A DNA stretch of 64,000 bases, taken from assembly GCF_900104525.1 (NCBI RefSeq), contig NZ_LT629711.1:1922001-1986000 (forward strand), in the 5' to 3' direction. Under the pieces are notes generated by a model that worked only from the letters and a program-made list of their open reading frames with translations, was not told the origin of the DNA and made no database searches. Positions within the stretch are counted from its first letter, which is position 1. Each line of letters opens with the position of its first letter. Source of the stretch: Pedococcus dokdonensis. GTDB taxonomy: Bacteria; Actinomycetota; Actinomycetes; Actinomycetales; Dermatophilaceae. Both the position numbers and the translations under genes were made by a program. Below, piece after piece: positions 36,628 through 47,556 of this stretch.

Positions 36628-37178
36628 ACCCGGCGGCCGACGACGCCGGGACGCCTGGCAGCGGTCCCGGACGCCTCACCCCGTTGCGGATCGTCCCGGT
36701 CCCCCGCAGCAGGCCAGCGGTCCTCACCGACACCGAGTCGTGGGTGCCCGACGACAGCCGGGCTCCGCACTACGTGCAGGATGCGCTGGCGGTCGACTTC
36801 GACACGCTGACCGACGAGCAGCTCTTCGGCGAGCGACCGACCCGACGTGACGACCTGCCCGACCCGCGACCGTGGGCGGGGCACATCGCGCAGGCCCTCG
36901 TCGAGGTGATGGCCGGCGCGCGTCCCGCCCCGCAGGTGCTGCGGTGGACCACGCCGGAGGTGTATGCCGTCGTGGCCCGCCGCGCGTCCGTGTCGGCCCG
37001 GCGTGGGGCCGGGGACAGCCGCCGCACCGTCGTGCGCGGCCTGCGCGTGTGCGAACCCGCCGACGGGGTGGCCGAGGCCAGCGCCGTCGTCGTCGACGGC
37101 GGCCGGGTGCGGGCGCTGGCGTTCCGGTTGGTCGGGCTCGACGGCCGCTGGCGCGTCGAGGCCCTGCAGATCGGCTGA
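36624..37178 (+). CDS. Rv3235 family protein
   Basis: 184 aa. A basic/Pro-rich N-terminus is followed by a domain beginning PDPRPWAGHIAQALVEVMAG, then LRWTTPEVYAVVARRA and a C-terminal strand-rich part (AVVVDGGRVRALAFRLVGLD, WRVEALQIG). Matches the actinobacterial Rv3235 family (function unknown; found near secA1 in mycobacteria). GTG start coupled to the LysM gene. Convergent with secA, separated by a large hairpin. Confidence 0.75.
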   Translation: MNPAADDAGTPGSGPGRLTPLRIVPVPRSRPAVLTDTESWVPDDSRAPHYVQDALAVDFDTLTDEQLFGERPTRRDDLPDPRPWAGHIAQALVEVMAGARPAPQVLRWTTPEVYAVVARRASVSARRGAGDSRRTVVRGLRVCEPADGVAEASAVVVDGGRVRALAFRLVGLDGRWRVEALQIG

Positions 37179-37188
37179 CCCCGCAACG

Positions 37189-37257
37189 ACTTCTGGCCAC
37201 CCGTGCCGGGTGCAGCGCCCCGCGCGGGGCGCACACCGGCCATGGGTGGCCAGAAGT
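37189..37257. terminator. Large bidirectional hairpin between Rv3235-type gene and secA
   Basis: Outer arms 37189-37202 (ACTTCTGGCCACCC) and 37244-37257 are a perfect 14-base inverted repeat; inside is an 18-base palindrome GCGCCCCGCGCGGGGCGC. It lies in the 107-base gap between two convergent stops. Confidence 0.75.
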
Positions 37258-37285
37258 GCGGAAGGGGTGGGTCAGGGGGTCGGAG

Positions 37286-40207
<2,922 letters not shown>

Positions 40208-40233
40208 GCAATATCTCCTGAAGTTTCTGATCT

Positions 40234-40295
40234 CCTGCCACGCCCCGGACGTCCACGGCCGTGCACCTCCGGGTGGCAGGGCCCGACCTAGGCTA
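40234..40295 (-). promoter_or_regulatory. secA promoter and leader hairpin
   Basis: TAGCCT (40290-40295, minus strand) is a good -10. The leader then contains CCTGCCAC (40273-40280 on the minus strand) pairing with GTGGCAGG (40234-40241), with inner CCGG complementarity, before the AGGAG site. It could instead terminate the upstream GNAT gene. Confidence 0.4.
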
Positions 40296-40379
40296 GTCGA
40301 GTCGTCACACCGACGTGGACGCGCGGGCGGTGGACGCTCCCCAGGGCCGAACGTGCCGGTGCCTCCCCCGGTTCCATTC

Positions 40380-40682
40380 CTAGGGGGCGACGAGGTCCTG
40401 GTAGTCGGGGTGCCGCGCGATCCAGGCCGAGATGAACGGGCAGAGGGCCACGACGTCGTGCTCGGCCCGGGCCCGGACGTCGTCCAGCGCGCCCCGGGCC
40501 AGCGCCCCACCGACACCCTGCCCGGCGAACGCGTCATCGACCTCGGTGTGGGTGAAGACGATGTGGTCGCCCTTGAAGCGGTAGGCGGCGAACCCCGCCA
40601 GCTCCCCGTCGATACGGGCCTCGTAGCGGTGCTCGGCCGGGTTGTCGGCGACGGTCAGGGTGCTCGTGGGCCCAGTGTCCAT
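40380..40682 (-). CDS. Small GNAT-like N-acetyltransferase (YjdJ type)
   Basis: 100 aa. [20 protein letters not shown], then [20 protein letters not shown] (acetyl-CoA-binding Q/RxxGxG/A loop) and [18 protein letters not shown]: the compact GNAT_2/YjdJ family. The substrate is unknown. ATG 40682 preferred to TTG 40694. Lies between secA and an MFS transporter gene on the same strand. Confidence 0.85.
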   Translation of the reverse strand: MDTGPTSTLTVADNPAEHRYEARIDGELAGFAAYRFKGDHIVFTHTEVDDAFAGQGVGGALARGALDDVRARAEHDVVALCPFISAWIARHPDYQDLVAP

Positions 40683-40715
40683 GGGGCCAGCCAAGCACGA
40701 CTGTCAACGCGGCGG

Positions 40716-42080
40716 TCAGGCGACGGCCCCCACCTCGGCGTCCTCACCCTCGGCGTTCCAGGCCCCTCGCTCCGGCGAGCGCGAGATGGCCAGGCAGGCC
40801 AGGGCGGCGAACAGGCACAGCCCGCCCGCGGTGAGCCACGCGGTGAAGTAGTCGCCGGTGCTCTGGCGCACCCACCCGGCATACGAGGCGGCCACGCCGG
40901 CGCCCACCATGTGCGCCGCGAAGACCCACCCGAACACGACCCCGGACCGGGCCACGCCGAAGTGTCGGCGGCACAGCGCGATGGTCGGCGGCACGGTGGC
41001 GACCCAGTCGAGACCGTAGAAGACGATGAAGATGAACAGGTTCGGGTGGATGTCGGGCCCGAGCAGCGCCGGCACGAAGAGCAGCGAGAGCCCGCGGAAC
41101 CCGTAGTAGCCGCAGAGCAGCAGCCGTGGGTCGACCTTGTCGGTGAGCCAGCCGGAGGCGATCGTGCCGACCAGGTCGAAGACACCGATCAGGGCCAGCA
41201 GCCCGGCCGCGGTGGTCTCGGGCATGCCGTGGTCGTGGGCGGCGGGGATGAAGTGGGTGCCGATCAGCCCGTTGGTCGACCAGCCGCAGATCCAGAACGT
41301 CCCGAACAGGACCCAGAACGTGCGCGACCGGGTGCTGGCGCGCAGGGTGCGCACGGCCAGGCGGGCCGGCCCCACCTGCGACCCGGTGTGCCGCGTGGCC
41401 GGCTCGTCGAGTGGCTCACCGGGCTGGGCGCCGAGCGGCCGCAGGCCGAGGTCGGCGGGACGGTCGCGGACGACCAGGAGGACGAGCGGCACGAGCAGGA
41501 GCGCGGCCCCGGTGACCACCAGGGCCGACCAGCGCCACCCCGGTCCGGAGGCGAGTGCCGCGATGCCGGGCAGGAAGACCAGCTGGCCGGCGGCGCCGGC
41601 CGCGGAGAAGACCCCGGTGACCAGGCCGCGGCGGGACTCGACGAACCAGCGGTTCGCGACGATGGCGCCGAGCACGAGGGCCATGGCGCCGGCTCCGACG
41701 CCGACGAACACCCCCCAGAGCACCCACAGCTGCCACGGGGCGGTCATCACCGTGGTCAGCCCGCTGCCGACAGCCACCAGCACGAGGGCCAGGCTCACCA
41801 CCCGACGCAGGCCGAAGCGCTCCATGAGGGCAGCCGCGAACGGCGCGGTGATGCCGTAGATGACCAGGTTGGCCGTCACGGCCCCGGACGTCGTGGCGCG
41901 CGACCAGCCGAACTCGGACTCCAGCGGCTCGAGCAGCGCCCCCGTGGAGGACCGGAAGCCGGCGGCGGCCACCAGGGCGCCCAGGATGACGAGGGCGACC
42001 CACCAGGCACGGTGCACCCGTCGATGGCGCAGCGGTGGGGTCACGACAGCGTCGGCATGGCTGGCGGCAGGAATCGTCAC
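40716..42080 (-). CDS. MFS transporter
   Basis: 454 aa with 12 predicted membrane helices and a central loop (about 215-245). Opening AWWVALVILGALVAAAGFRSSTGALLEPL with FGWSRATTSGAV resembles the OFA/monocarboxylate-like MFS branch; ERFGLRRVV stands where motif A is expected. The substrate cannot be predicted. TAGCAT six bases before GTG 42080 implies a leaderless transcript. Divergent from the polytopic protein at 42248. Confidence 0.82.
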   Translation of the reverse strand: MTIPAASHADAVVTPPLRHRRVHRAWWVALVILGALVAAAGFRSSTGALLEPLESEFGWSRATTSGAVTANLVIYGITAPFAAALMERFGLRRVVSLALVLVAVGSGLTTVMTAPWQLWVLWGVFVGVGAGAMALVLGAIVANRWFVESRRGLVTGVFSAAGAAGQLVFLPGIAALASGPGWRWSALVVTGAALLLVPLVLLVVRDRPADLGLRPLGAQPGEPLDEPATRHTGSQVGPARLAVRTLRASTRSRTFWVLFGTFWICGWSTNGLIGTHFIPAAHDHGMPETTAAGLLALIGVFDLVGTIASGWLTDKVDPRLLLCGYYGFRGLSLLFVPALLGPDIHPNLFIFIVFYGLDWVATVPPTIALCRRHFGVARSGVVFGWVFAAHMVGAGVAASYAGWVRQSTGDYFTAWLTAGGLCLFAALACLAISRSPERGAWNAEGEDAEVGAVA

Positions 42081-42086
42081 TGCCGC

Positions 42087-42092
42087 ATGCTA
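42087..42092 (-). promoter_or_regulatory. -10 box of the MFS gene
   Basis: TAGCAT on the minus strand, six bases before GTG 42080: leaderless arrangement. Confidence 0.4.
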
Positions 42093-42215
42093 TCTGCCAG
42101 TCCACGGCCCCCGACAGCACATTCCCGACAACCCGCGCGCGGATCCCGCCACCCCGGACCTCAACCGTTCGGTCCGACCGGGCCGCGTCCCGGGCCCCTC
42201 CGGCCGGAGCCGCCC

Positions 42216-42221
42216 TACGAT
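42216..42221 (+). promoter_or_regulatory. -10 box for the 42248 gene
   Basis: TACGAT, followed by a short leader with GAGGAG (42237-42242) before GTG 42248. Confidence 0.35.
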
Positions 42222-42247
42222 TCTGGTTCACCTGCCGAGGAGACGAA

Positions 42248-43687
42248 GTGACCGCACCGGCCCTCACGGACCGTCGCACGACCCGAACGACGGCGGCCAG
42301 CGGGCTCCCCTCGCGGGTCGCCGTGCTGCTGATCGGCGCGCTCCCCGTCCTGGTCGTCGTCGCTGCGATGCGGCCGGTCGCCGACCCCGACACGTTCTGG
42401 CACATCCACACCGGCCAGTTCCTCTGGCAGTCCCACCAGTTCTCGGGACCTGACCCCTGGTCGAGGTTCTCCAGCCTGCCCTGGGTGCTGCACGAGTGGC
42501 TTCCGGAGCTCGGCCTGGCCGGCCTGTTCCAGCTGGGCGGCTTCGCGGCCGTCGCCTGGGCGCAGGCCGTCCTCGACACCGCGCTGCTCGTCGTCGCCTA
42601 CCTGTGCGCCCGACGGCACGCCAACCCGCTGGTCTCGGCCATCACGGCACTGATCGCGTTCCTGGGGCTGACCGGGAGCCTGGCTGCACGCCCGCAGCTG
42701 GTGACCTTCGCGCTGACCGCCGTGGTCGTCTCGGTGTGGATCCGGACCGCCGAGGACGGCCGCCCGCGCTGGTGGCTGGTGGGGCTCGGCTGGGTCTGGG
42801 CGTGCTGCCACGGCATGTGGTTCGTCGGCGTCCTGGTCGGCGCGGCGACGGTGGTGGCGCTGGCCCTGGAGCGACGGCACTCCCCGCGCCAGCTGGCTCG
42901 CCTGGCGGCCGTCCCCGCGCTGTCGTTGGTGGCGGCGGCGGCGACCCCTGCCGGACCACGCCTCCTCCTCGTGCCGTTCCAGATCAGCGGCTTCACCGTC
43001 TACGTCGACGAGTGGCGGTCGCCCACGGTGCACGACGTCTTCTTCGTCGCCGTGCTGGTGATGGCCGTGCTGACCGCCGCGTGCTGGGCCCTGTCGACCC
43101 GCCGGGTGCCCCTCACTCTGGTGGTGCTGTGGTGCGCCGGTCTCGGGTGGGCCCTGGTCTACGGCCGCACCGTGGCGGTCGGCGCGATGACCCTGGTCCC
43201 CGTGCTCGCGGCCTCGGCGGCCCGGCTGCTCGGTGAGGACACCCCTGCGCGGATGCCGCGACCCGAGCGCCGGCTGGTGCTCGCCGGTCTCGTGCTGGCC
43301 GCCTGCGTGGGCGCCGCCGTCACCCCCGCGCTCGGGTCGGGCACCGGACCGCTGGTGCCCGGCGGCCTCTCCCCCGCCCTGGCCCAGCTCCCGGCCCGCA
43401 CCGTCGTCTTCAACGAGTACGGCACCGGGGGTTGGCTGATGCTCACCCAGCCCGATCTCGACCCGGTGGTGGACGAGCGCACCGAGATCTACACGACGCA
43501 GTACATGACGGCGTACACCGACGCGTTGATGGCGCGGGCCGGCTGGCAGGACACCGTCGAGCGCAGCGGCGCGACCGTCGCGGTGCTGCGCAAGGAGCAG
43601 CCGTTGTCGAGTGCGCTGCGGGCCGACGGCTGGCAGGTGGTCGGCACCGACGGCGAGTTCGCGATGTTCAGCGCACCCCGCCGCTGA
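42248..43687 (+). CDS. Polytopic membrane protein, paralogue of 57113 and 58564
   Basis: 479 aa, about 10 membrane helices, ending in a soluble C-terminal domain. Shares with the proteins at 57113 and 58564 the extracytoplasmic [13 protein letters not shown] and HEWLPE motifs, [18 protein letters not shown], and a late [15 protein letters not shown]. The layout (first loop with acidic/aromatic residues, many helices, C-terminal soluble part) recalls GT-C glycosyltransferases, but no family is assigned. A good ribosome site precedes GTG 42248. The 3' end overlaps the convergent YcaQ-like gene by 20 bases. Confidence 0.65.
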   Translation: MTAPALTDRRTTRTTAASGLPSRVAVLLIGALPVLVVVAAMRPVADPDTFWHIHTGQFLWQSHQFSGPDPWSRFSSLPWVLHEWLPELGLAGLFQLGGFAAVAWAQAVLDTALLVVAYLCARRHANPLVSAITALIAFLGLTGSLAARPQLVTFALTAVVVSVWIRTAEDGRPRWWLVGLGWVWACCHGMWFVGVLVGAATVVALALERRHSPRQLARLAAVPALSLVAAAATPAGPRLLLVPFQISGFTVYVDEWRSPTVHDVFFVAVLVMAVLTAACWALSTRRVPLTLVVLWCAGLGWALVYGRTVAVGAMTLVPVLAASAARLLGEDTPARMPRPERRLVLAGLVLAACVGAAVTPALGSGTGPLVPGGLSPALAQLPARTVVFNEYGTGGWLMLTQPDLDPVVDERTEIYTTQYMTAYTDALMARAGWQDTVERSGATVAVLRKEQPLSSALRADGWQVVGTDGEFAMFSAPRR

Positions 43688-44891
43688 GCCCGAGCCAACC
43701 GGCCATCTGCGCCAGCTCGTCGTCGAGCGCGACCCGGGCCGCGTCGGGCGCGCCGGGCTCCCAGTGCACCGCCTGCACGCGCAGCACCCCCGCCGCCCGG
43801 TCGGCCTTGAGGTCGCACCGGGCGACCAGCTCGTCGCCGAACAGGAACGGCAGCACGTAGTAGCCGTGCACCCGCTGCGGCGCCGGCACGTAGATCTCGA
43901 GCCTGAAGTCCATGCCGAACAACGCGGCGGTGCGGTCGCGCTGCCAGACCAACGAGTCGAACGGGCTGAGCAACGCCTGCGCGTGCACCTTCCGGGGGCG
44001 GCGGGCTTCCGGATGCAGGTATGCCGGGCGGCGCCAGCCCTCGATGGTGGCCGGCACGAGCGCCCCCTCGGCCACGAGTGACTCGAGGGCCGGGCGGGCC
44101 TGCTCGGGCTTGAGCCGGAAGTAGTCGCGCAGGCACTGCTCGGTGCCCACCCCGTGGGCCCGTGCCGCGATCAGCACCAGCTCGCGGAAGGCGACGTCGT
44201 GCGCAGGGCGGCCGGCCGGGTCGGCCAGCCGGTCGGCGACGGGACCGGGGAAGACGCGGTGCAGCGCGGCATACCGTCGCTCGAACTGGCTGGTCCGGCC
44301 GGCACTGCTGATCTGGCCCGCCCAGAACAGGTGCTCGAGGGCGCTCTTGACCAGCGACCAGTTCCAGCCCCACTCGTCGCGCTGGCGCGGCAGGTCGTGC
44401 TCGAGCGCCGCCTCGAGGGCGCGCGAGGTGATCGGGCCGCGCGCGGTGACCTCGGCCAGCACCGCGTCGACGAGCTCGGGGTGGTCGCGGGCGACCCGCT
44501 GCATGCCACCCCACGAGTCCTGCAGGGCGCGCGACATCCGGAAGTCCAGCAGCGGCCAGGTGGACGGCGGGATCAGGCTCGCCTCGTGGGCCCAGTACTC
44601 GACCAGGCGGCGCGGCGCCCGGTCGCGGGCCCGGTCGAGCAGCGCGGTGTCGTAGGGACCGAGCCGAGAGAAGAACGGGAGGTACTGGCTGCGGGTCACG
44701 ACGTTGACGCTGTCGATCTGGACGATCTGGACCCGGTCGACGACCCGTTGCAGGTGCCGCATCGTGGCGGTGCCGGGGGCCGGCCGGGGGTCGGCGAACC
44801 CCTGGGCGGCCAGCGCGATGCGACGGGCCTGCGCGCGACTGAGCCGCACCGGGGTGGGCGGGGCGGCCGGCTGGTCGGCCGGGAGGCTCAT
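43668..44891 (-). CDS. YcaQ/AlkX-like winged-helix DNA glycosylase
   Basis: 407 aa. [17 protein letters not shown], then [20 protein letters not shown] containing the QxD catalytic motif (Gln and Asp of QID), [11 protein letters not shown], and C-terminal [20 protein letters not shown]. Members of this HTH_42 family unhook interstrand DNA crosslinks or excise bulky lesions. ATG 44891 overlaps the stop of the response regulator by four bases, so the two are co-translated, though a functional link is not known. Confidence 0.82.
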   Translation of the reverse strand: MSLPADQPAAPPTPVRLSRAQARRIALAAQGFADPRPAPGTATMRHLQRVVDRVQIVQIDSVNVVTRSQYLPFFSRLGPYDTALLDRARDRAPRRLVEYWAHEASLIPPSTWPLLDFRMSRALQDSWGGMQRVARDHPELVDAVLAEVTARGPITSRALEAALEHDLPRQRDEWGWNWSLVKSALEHLFWAGQISSAGRTSQFERRYAALHRVFPGPVADRLADPAGRPAHDVAFRELVLIAARAHGVGTEQCLRDYFRLKPEQARPALESLVAEGALVPATIEGWRRPAYLHPEARRPRKVHAQALLSPFDSLVWQRDRTAALFGMDFRLEIYVPAPQRVHGYYVLPFLFGDELVARCDLKADRAAGVLRVQAVHWEPGAPDAARVALDDELAQMAGWLGLSGGVR

Positions 44892-45598
44892 TCGCCGGGT
44901 TCGAGCAGGTTCTCGCGCACCGCGTACATGGCCGCCTCCATGCGCGAGTGCAGCTGGAGCTTCTCGAGGATGTTGCGGACGTGGTTCTTCACGGTGTTCT
45001 CGGAGATGAACAGCTGGTGCGCGATCTCCTTGTTGGCCAGGCCCCGTGCCACCAGCCGCAGCACCTCGAGCTCGCGGTCGGTCAGGCGCGGCGCCCCGAC
45101 CCCGCTCGGTCGCTCACCCTGTCGCTTGCTCATGTGGGCGAACTCGGCGAGCAGCTTGGAGGCCATCGAGGGGGAGAGCAGCGAGTCGCCGTTGTGGACC
45201 GCCCGCACGCCGTCGGCGATCTCCTCACCCGGCACGTCCTTGAGCAGGTAGCCGTTGGCCCCGGCCTTGACCGCCTCGTAGAGGTCGGACTCCTCGTCGG
45301 ACATGGTCAGCATGATGATCTTGGTCGACGGCACCAGGGCCTTGATGGTCTGGCAGGCCTGGATGCCGGAGGTGTGCGGCATGCGCACGTCCATCAGCAC
45401 GACGTCGGGCAGCAGCTCGACGGTGCGGTCGACCGCCTCCTTGCCGTCGCCGGCCTCGCCCACGATCTCGATGTCGTCGTCCTGCGACACGACCATCTGG
45501 AGACCGCGGCGGTAGAGGACGTGGTCATCGGCGATGACGACCCGGATCGGGTCGACACCGCCATTCTGACCTGCATCCCCATTTGTCACGAAGCACAT
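44888..45598 (-). CDS. NarL/LuxR-type response regulator
   Basis: 236 aa. Receiver domain (about 18-135) with DD at 24-25, phospho-acceptor Asp70 ([13 protein letters not shown]) and Lys in YLLKDVP; LuxR-type HTH (about 165-230; [33 protein letters not shown]). No kinase is adjacent, so the partner is unknown. ATG 45598 or, less likely but leaderless-like, GTG 45589 (CAGTAT seven bases upstream) could be the start. First gene of an operon with the YcaQ-like gene; its promoter lies just after the hpf terminator. Confidence 0.85.
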   Translation of the reverse strand: MCFVTNGDAGQNGGVDPIRVVIADDHVLYRRGLQMVVSQDDDIEIVGEAGDGKEAVDRTVELLPDVVLMDVRMPHTSGIQACQTIKALVPSTKIIMLTMSDEESDLYEAVKAGANGYLLKDVPGEEIADGVRAVHNGDSLLSPSMASKLLAEFAHMSKRQGERPSGVGAPRLTDRELEVLRLVARGLANKEIAHQLFISENTVKNHVRNILEKLQLHSRMEAAMYAVRENLLEPGE

Positions 45599-45613
45599 AC
45601 TGTCACGGCAGCC

Positions 45614-45659
45614 CGACGACGCCGGACGAAACGCCCCGAGGGGCCGTCCGGCGTCGTCG
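45614..45659 (-). terminator. hpf terminator
   Basis: Perfect 14-base inverted repeat 45614-45627 (CGACGACGCCGGAC) and 45646-45659 with an inner GCCCC/GGGGC stem, 21 bases after the hpf stop. Confidence 0.75.
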
Positions 45660-45680
45660 CGTGCGGGATGCTGCGCGGCC

Positions 45681-46327
45681 TCAGGAGACCTTGCGCTCGG
45701 TCCCCTCGCCGTCCGTCACGTCGAGGTGGATCACGCCGTAGGACCAGCCACGGCGGCGGTAGACGACGCTCGGCTGGTCGGTTTCCTCGTCGTGGTAGAG
45801 GTAGAAGTCGTGCCCGACCAGCTCCATCTCGCGGACCGCCTGGTCGAGGGCCATCGGCACGGTCGCGTGGATCTTCTCGCGGATCTCCACCGGAGAGTCG
45901 CCCTGGGCACCGAACGGTCCGTCACCACCGTCGACCCCGTCGTGGACGTGGTCCTCGCCGAGCGCATCGGGCTCACGGATCCGCGCCGTGGCCGCGGCCA
46001 CCGACTCGGGGGCGTGCCGGCCACGGTGCACCCGCTTGCGGTCCTGGGCCCGCCTCAGCCGCTCCATCAGCTTGTCGAGCGCCAGGTCGAGCGCCGCGTA
46101 CTTGTCGTCCAGACATGCCTCGGCCCGCACGATCGGGCCCTTCACGTGACAGGTGATCTCGACCCGTTCGCAGGCCTTGGCCTGCCGCTTGTTGGGCTCG
46201 TGGCTCACGATGACGTCCACGCGCTGCACCCGGGGGCGAGCTGCGGGATCTTGGCGAGCTTTTCGTCGAGGTGGTCACGGAATCGGTCTGAGACCTGCAT
46301 GTGGCGTCCGGTGACGACAATCTCCAC
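45681..46327 (-). CDS. hpf: Long-form ribosome hibernation-promoting factor (frameshifted)
   Basis: With one base restored, about 215 aa, the normal long HPF length. N-terminal domain EIVVTGRHMQVSDRFRDHLD (from GTG 46327, which has GGAGG six bases upstream) and C-terminal dimerisation domain MELVGHDFYLYHDEE, SVVYRRRGWSYGVIHL. The frame breaks at the CCC/GGGGG run 46229-46236: in-frame reading ends LAPGCSAWTSS, whereas VQRVDVIVSHEPNKRQAK continues one frame away. Long HPF dimerises 70S ribosomes in stationary phase. A one-base loss explains the break; an isolated C-terminal reading from 46229 would lack the ribosome-binding strand. Confidence 0.85.
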
Positions 46328-46437
46328 GGTGTCCTCCATGGGGTTCGGCGAGTAGGTGGGTCGGGCTGCGAGCCCGCGCTCAACCGCGGCAGCACCTCCC
46401 GGGCCTCGCCCGGCCCTGCGGCTCCGCTCCCTGCCGT

Positions 46438-46470
46438 AGGGCGCCGTCCGGACCGCGTCCGAGGCGCCCT
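46438..46470. terminator. Hairpin after comF
   Basis: Eight-base arms 46438-46445 (AGGGCGCC) and 46463-46470 in the 224-base gap between comF and hpf. A second, smaller hairpin (CGGGCT-GCG-AGCCCG, 46362-46376) follows. Either could end comF transcription before hpf. Confidence 0.45.
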
Positions 46471-46551
46471 GTTCGCGTGCCGAGCACGGGGGCCAGGGGG
46501 GCCATGTACCGACGGTAGACCACCCCGGAGGTTTGCGACACAGGGATTGCC

Positions 46552-47430
46552 TCAACGTTTGCCCCGAGTCTGCTGGGCGGGTCCTGAACGGGCCGCCCGA
46601 CCTGCGGGGACGGCCCCGGACGCGGGTGGCGGCTGTCCGGATCGTGGATGACGAGCGGCATCCGCACGGCGCTGCGTCGCGCAGACCGTGGCCGCCACGA
46701 CCACCCGCGCACCGGCTGCGCCGAGGGCCCGCGCGGCCTCGACCAGGGTGGCGCCGGTGGTCAGCACGTCGTCGACGACGACGCAGGCGGCCCCGCGCAC
46801 GACGGGCTCCCAGCGCGTGGTCACGGTCATCGAGTGCTCGAGGTTGACGGCCCGCTCGCGCGCTGCGAGCCCGGCCTGGTCGGCGACCCTGCGCCGGGGC
46901 GCGAGGGCCTCGGCGACGACGAGCTCCGCGGCGGCGTATCCCCCGACCGCCACCCGCGCCACGGCGACCAGCGGCGCGTCACCGCGGCGCCGGCGGGCAG
47001 CTGCCGACGACGGGACCGGCACGACGAGGACCGGGCCGTTCGCACCGGCCAGGACCGCGAGCAGCTCGGGTGACGCACCGACCGCGGCATCGACGGACTC
47101 GGCCAGGAGGGCGCCCAAGACGCCCGCGTGCTGTCGACGGCCGTCGTCCTTGTAGGCGCTGACGACGGCGGCCAGCGCCTCGGCATACCGGCCGGCGCTG
47201 TGCACCGTGGGGAGCCCGGGCGGGCAGGGGCGCGGCCGCACCTGCCGGGGTCCGGTGGGCCACCGGCAGGCCGCCAGGTCGGCGGCGCACCGAGCACACA
47301 GCGGGTCGTCGGGGCAACCGCACACCGCACAGTCGACCGGGAGGGCGAGGGCGCCCAGGTCGCGCAGCGCATCGACGGGCCCCGATGACCGGGCGGCTCC
47401 CGGTCGCGCACCACGCGTCGTCGACCACAT
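46552..47430 (-). CDS. comF: ComF family phosphoribosyltransferase-like protein
   Basis: 292 aa. N-terminal zinc-ribbon-type Cys cluster (CAVCGCPDDPLCARC), then VVSAYKDDGRRQHAGVLGALL and a PRTase domain with the PRPP motif ACVVVDDVLTTGATLVEAAR; the C-terminal tail is basic. ComF homologues support DNA uptake in some bacteria; in actinobacteria the role is not settled. ATG 47430 chosen; an open frame runs far upstream but has no coding character. Position between hpf and lpqB matches mycobacteria (Rv3242c), but here the second Tad locus intervenes. Confidence 0.82.
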   Translation of the reverse strand: MWSTTRGARPGAARSSGPVDALRDLGALALPVDCAVCGCPDDPLCARCAADLAACRWPTGPRQVRPRPCPPGLPTVHSAGRYAEALAAVVSAYKDDGRRQHAGVLGALLAESVDAAVGASPELLAVLAGANGPVLVVPVPSSAAARRRRGDAPLVAVARVAVGGYAAAELVVAEALAPRRRVADQAGLAARERAVNLEHSMTVTTRWEPVVRGAACVVVDDVLTTGATLVEAARALGAAGARVVVAATVCATQRRADAARHPRSGQPPPASGAVPAGRAARSGPAQQTRGKR

Positions 47431-47493
47431 CGTCCCAGCGTGGGCCACCGGTGTGTTGCCACCGATTGGGCAGCGCGAGCGTGTGGACACGAC

Positions 47494-47519
47494 TAGTCTG
47501 GGGCACGGCCTGTGGACAA
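47494..47519 (+). promoter_or_regulatory. Kinase promoter with a DnaA-box-like site
   Basis: TAGTCT (47494-47499) is a likely -10 for the kinase gene. TGTGGACAA at 47511-47519 is the exact complement of the actinobacterial DnaA box TTGTCCACA and falls just downstream of the expected transcription start. Confidence 0.35.
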
Positions 47520-47556
47520 CTGCTGGGCGCCGGGGAACATGAGACGGGAGGCGGGT

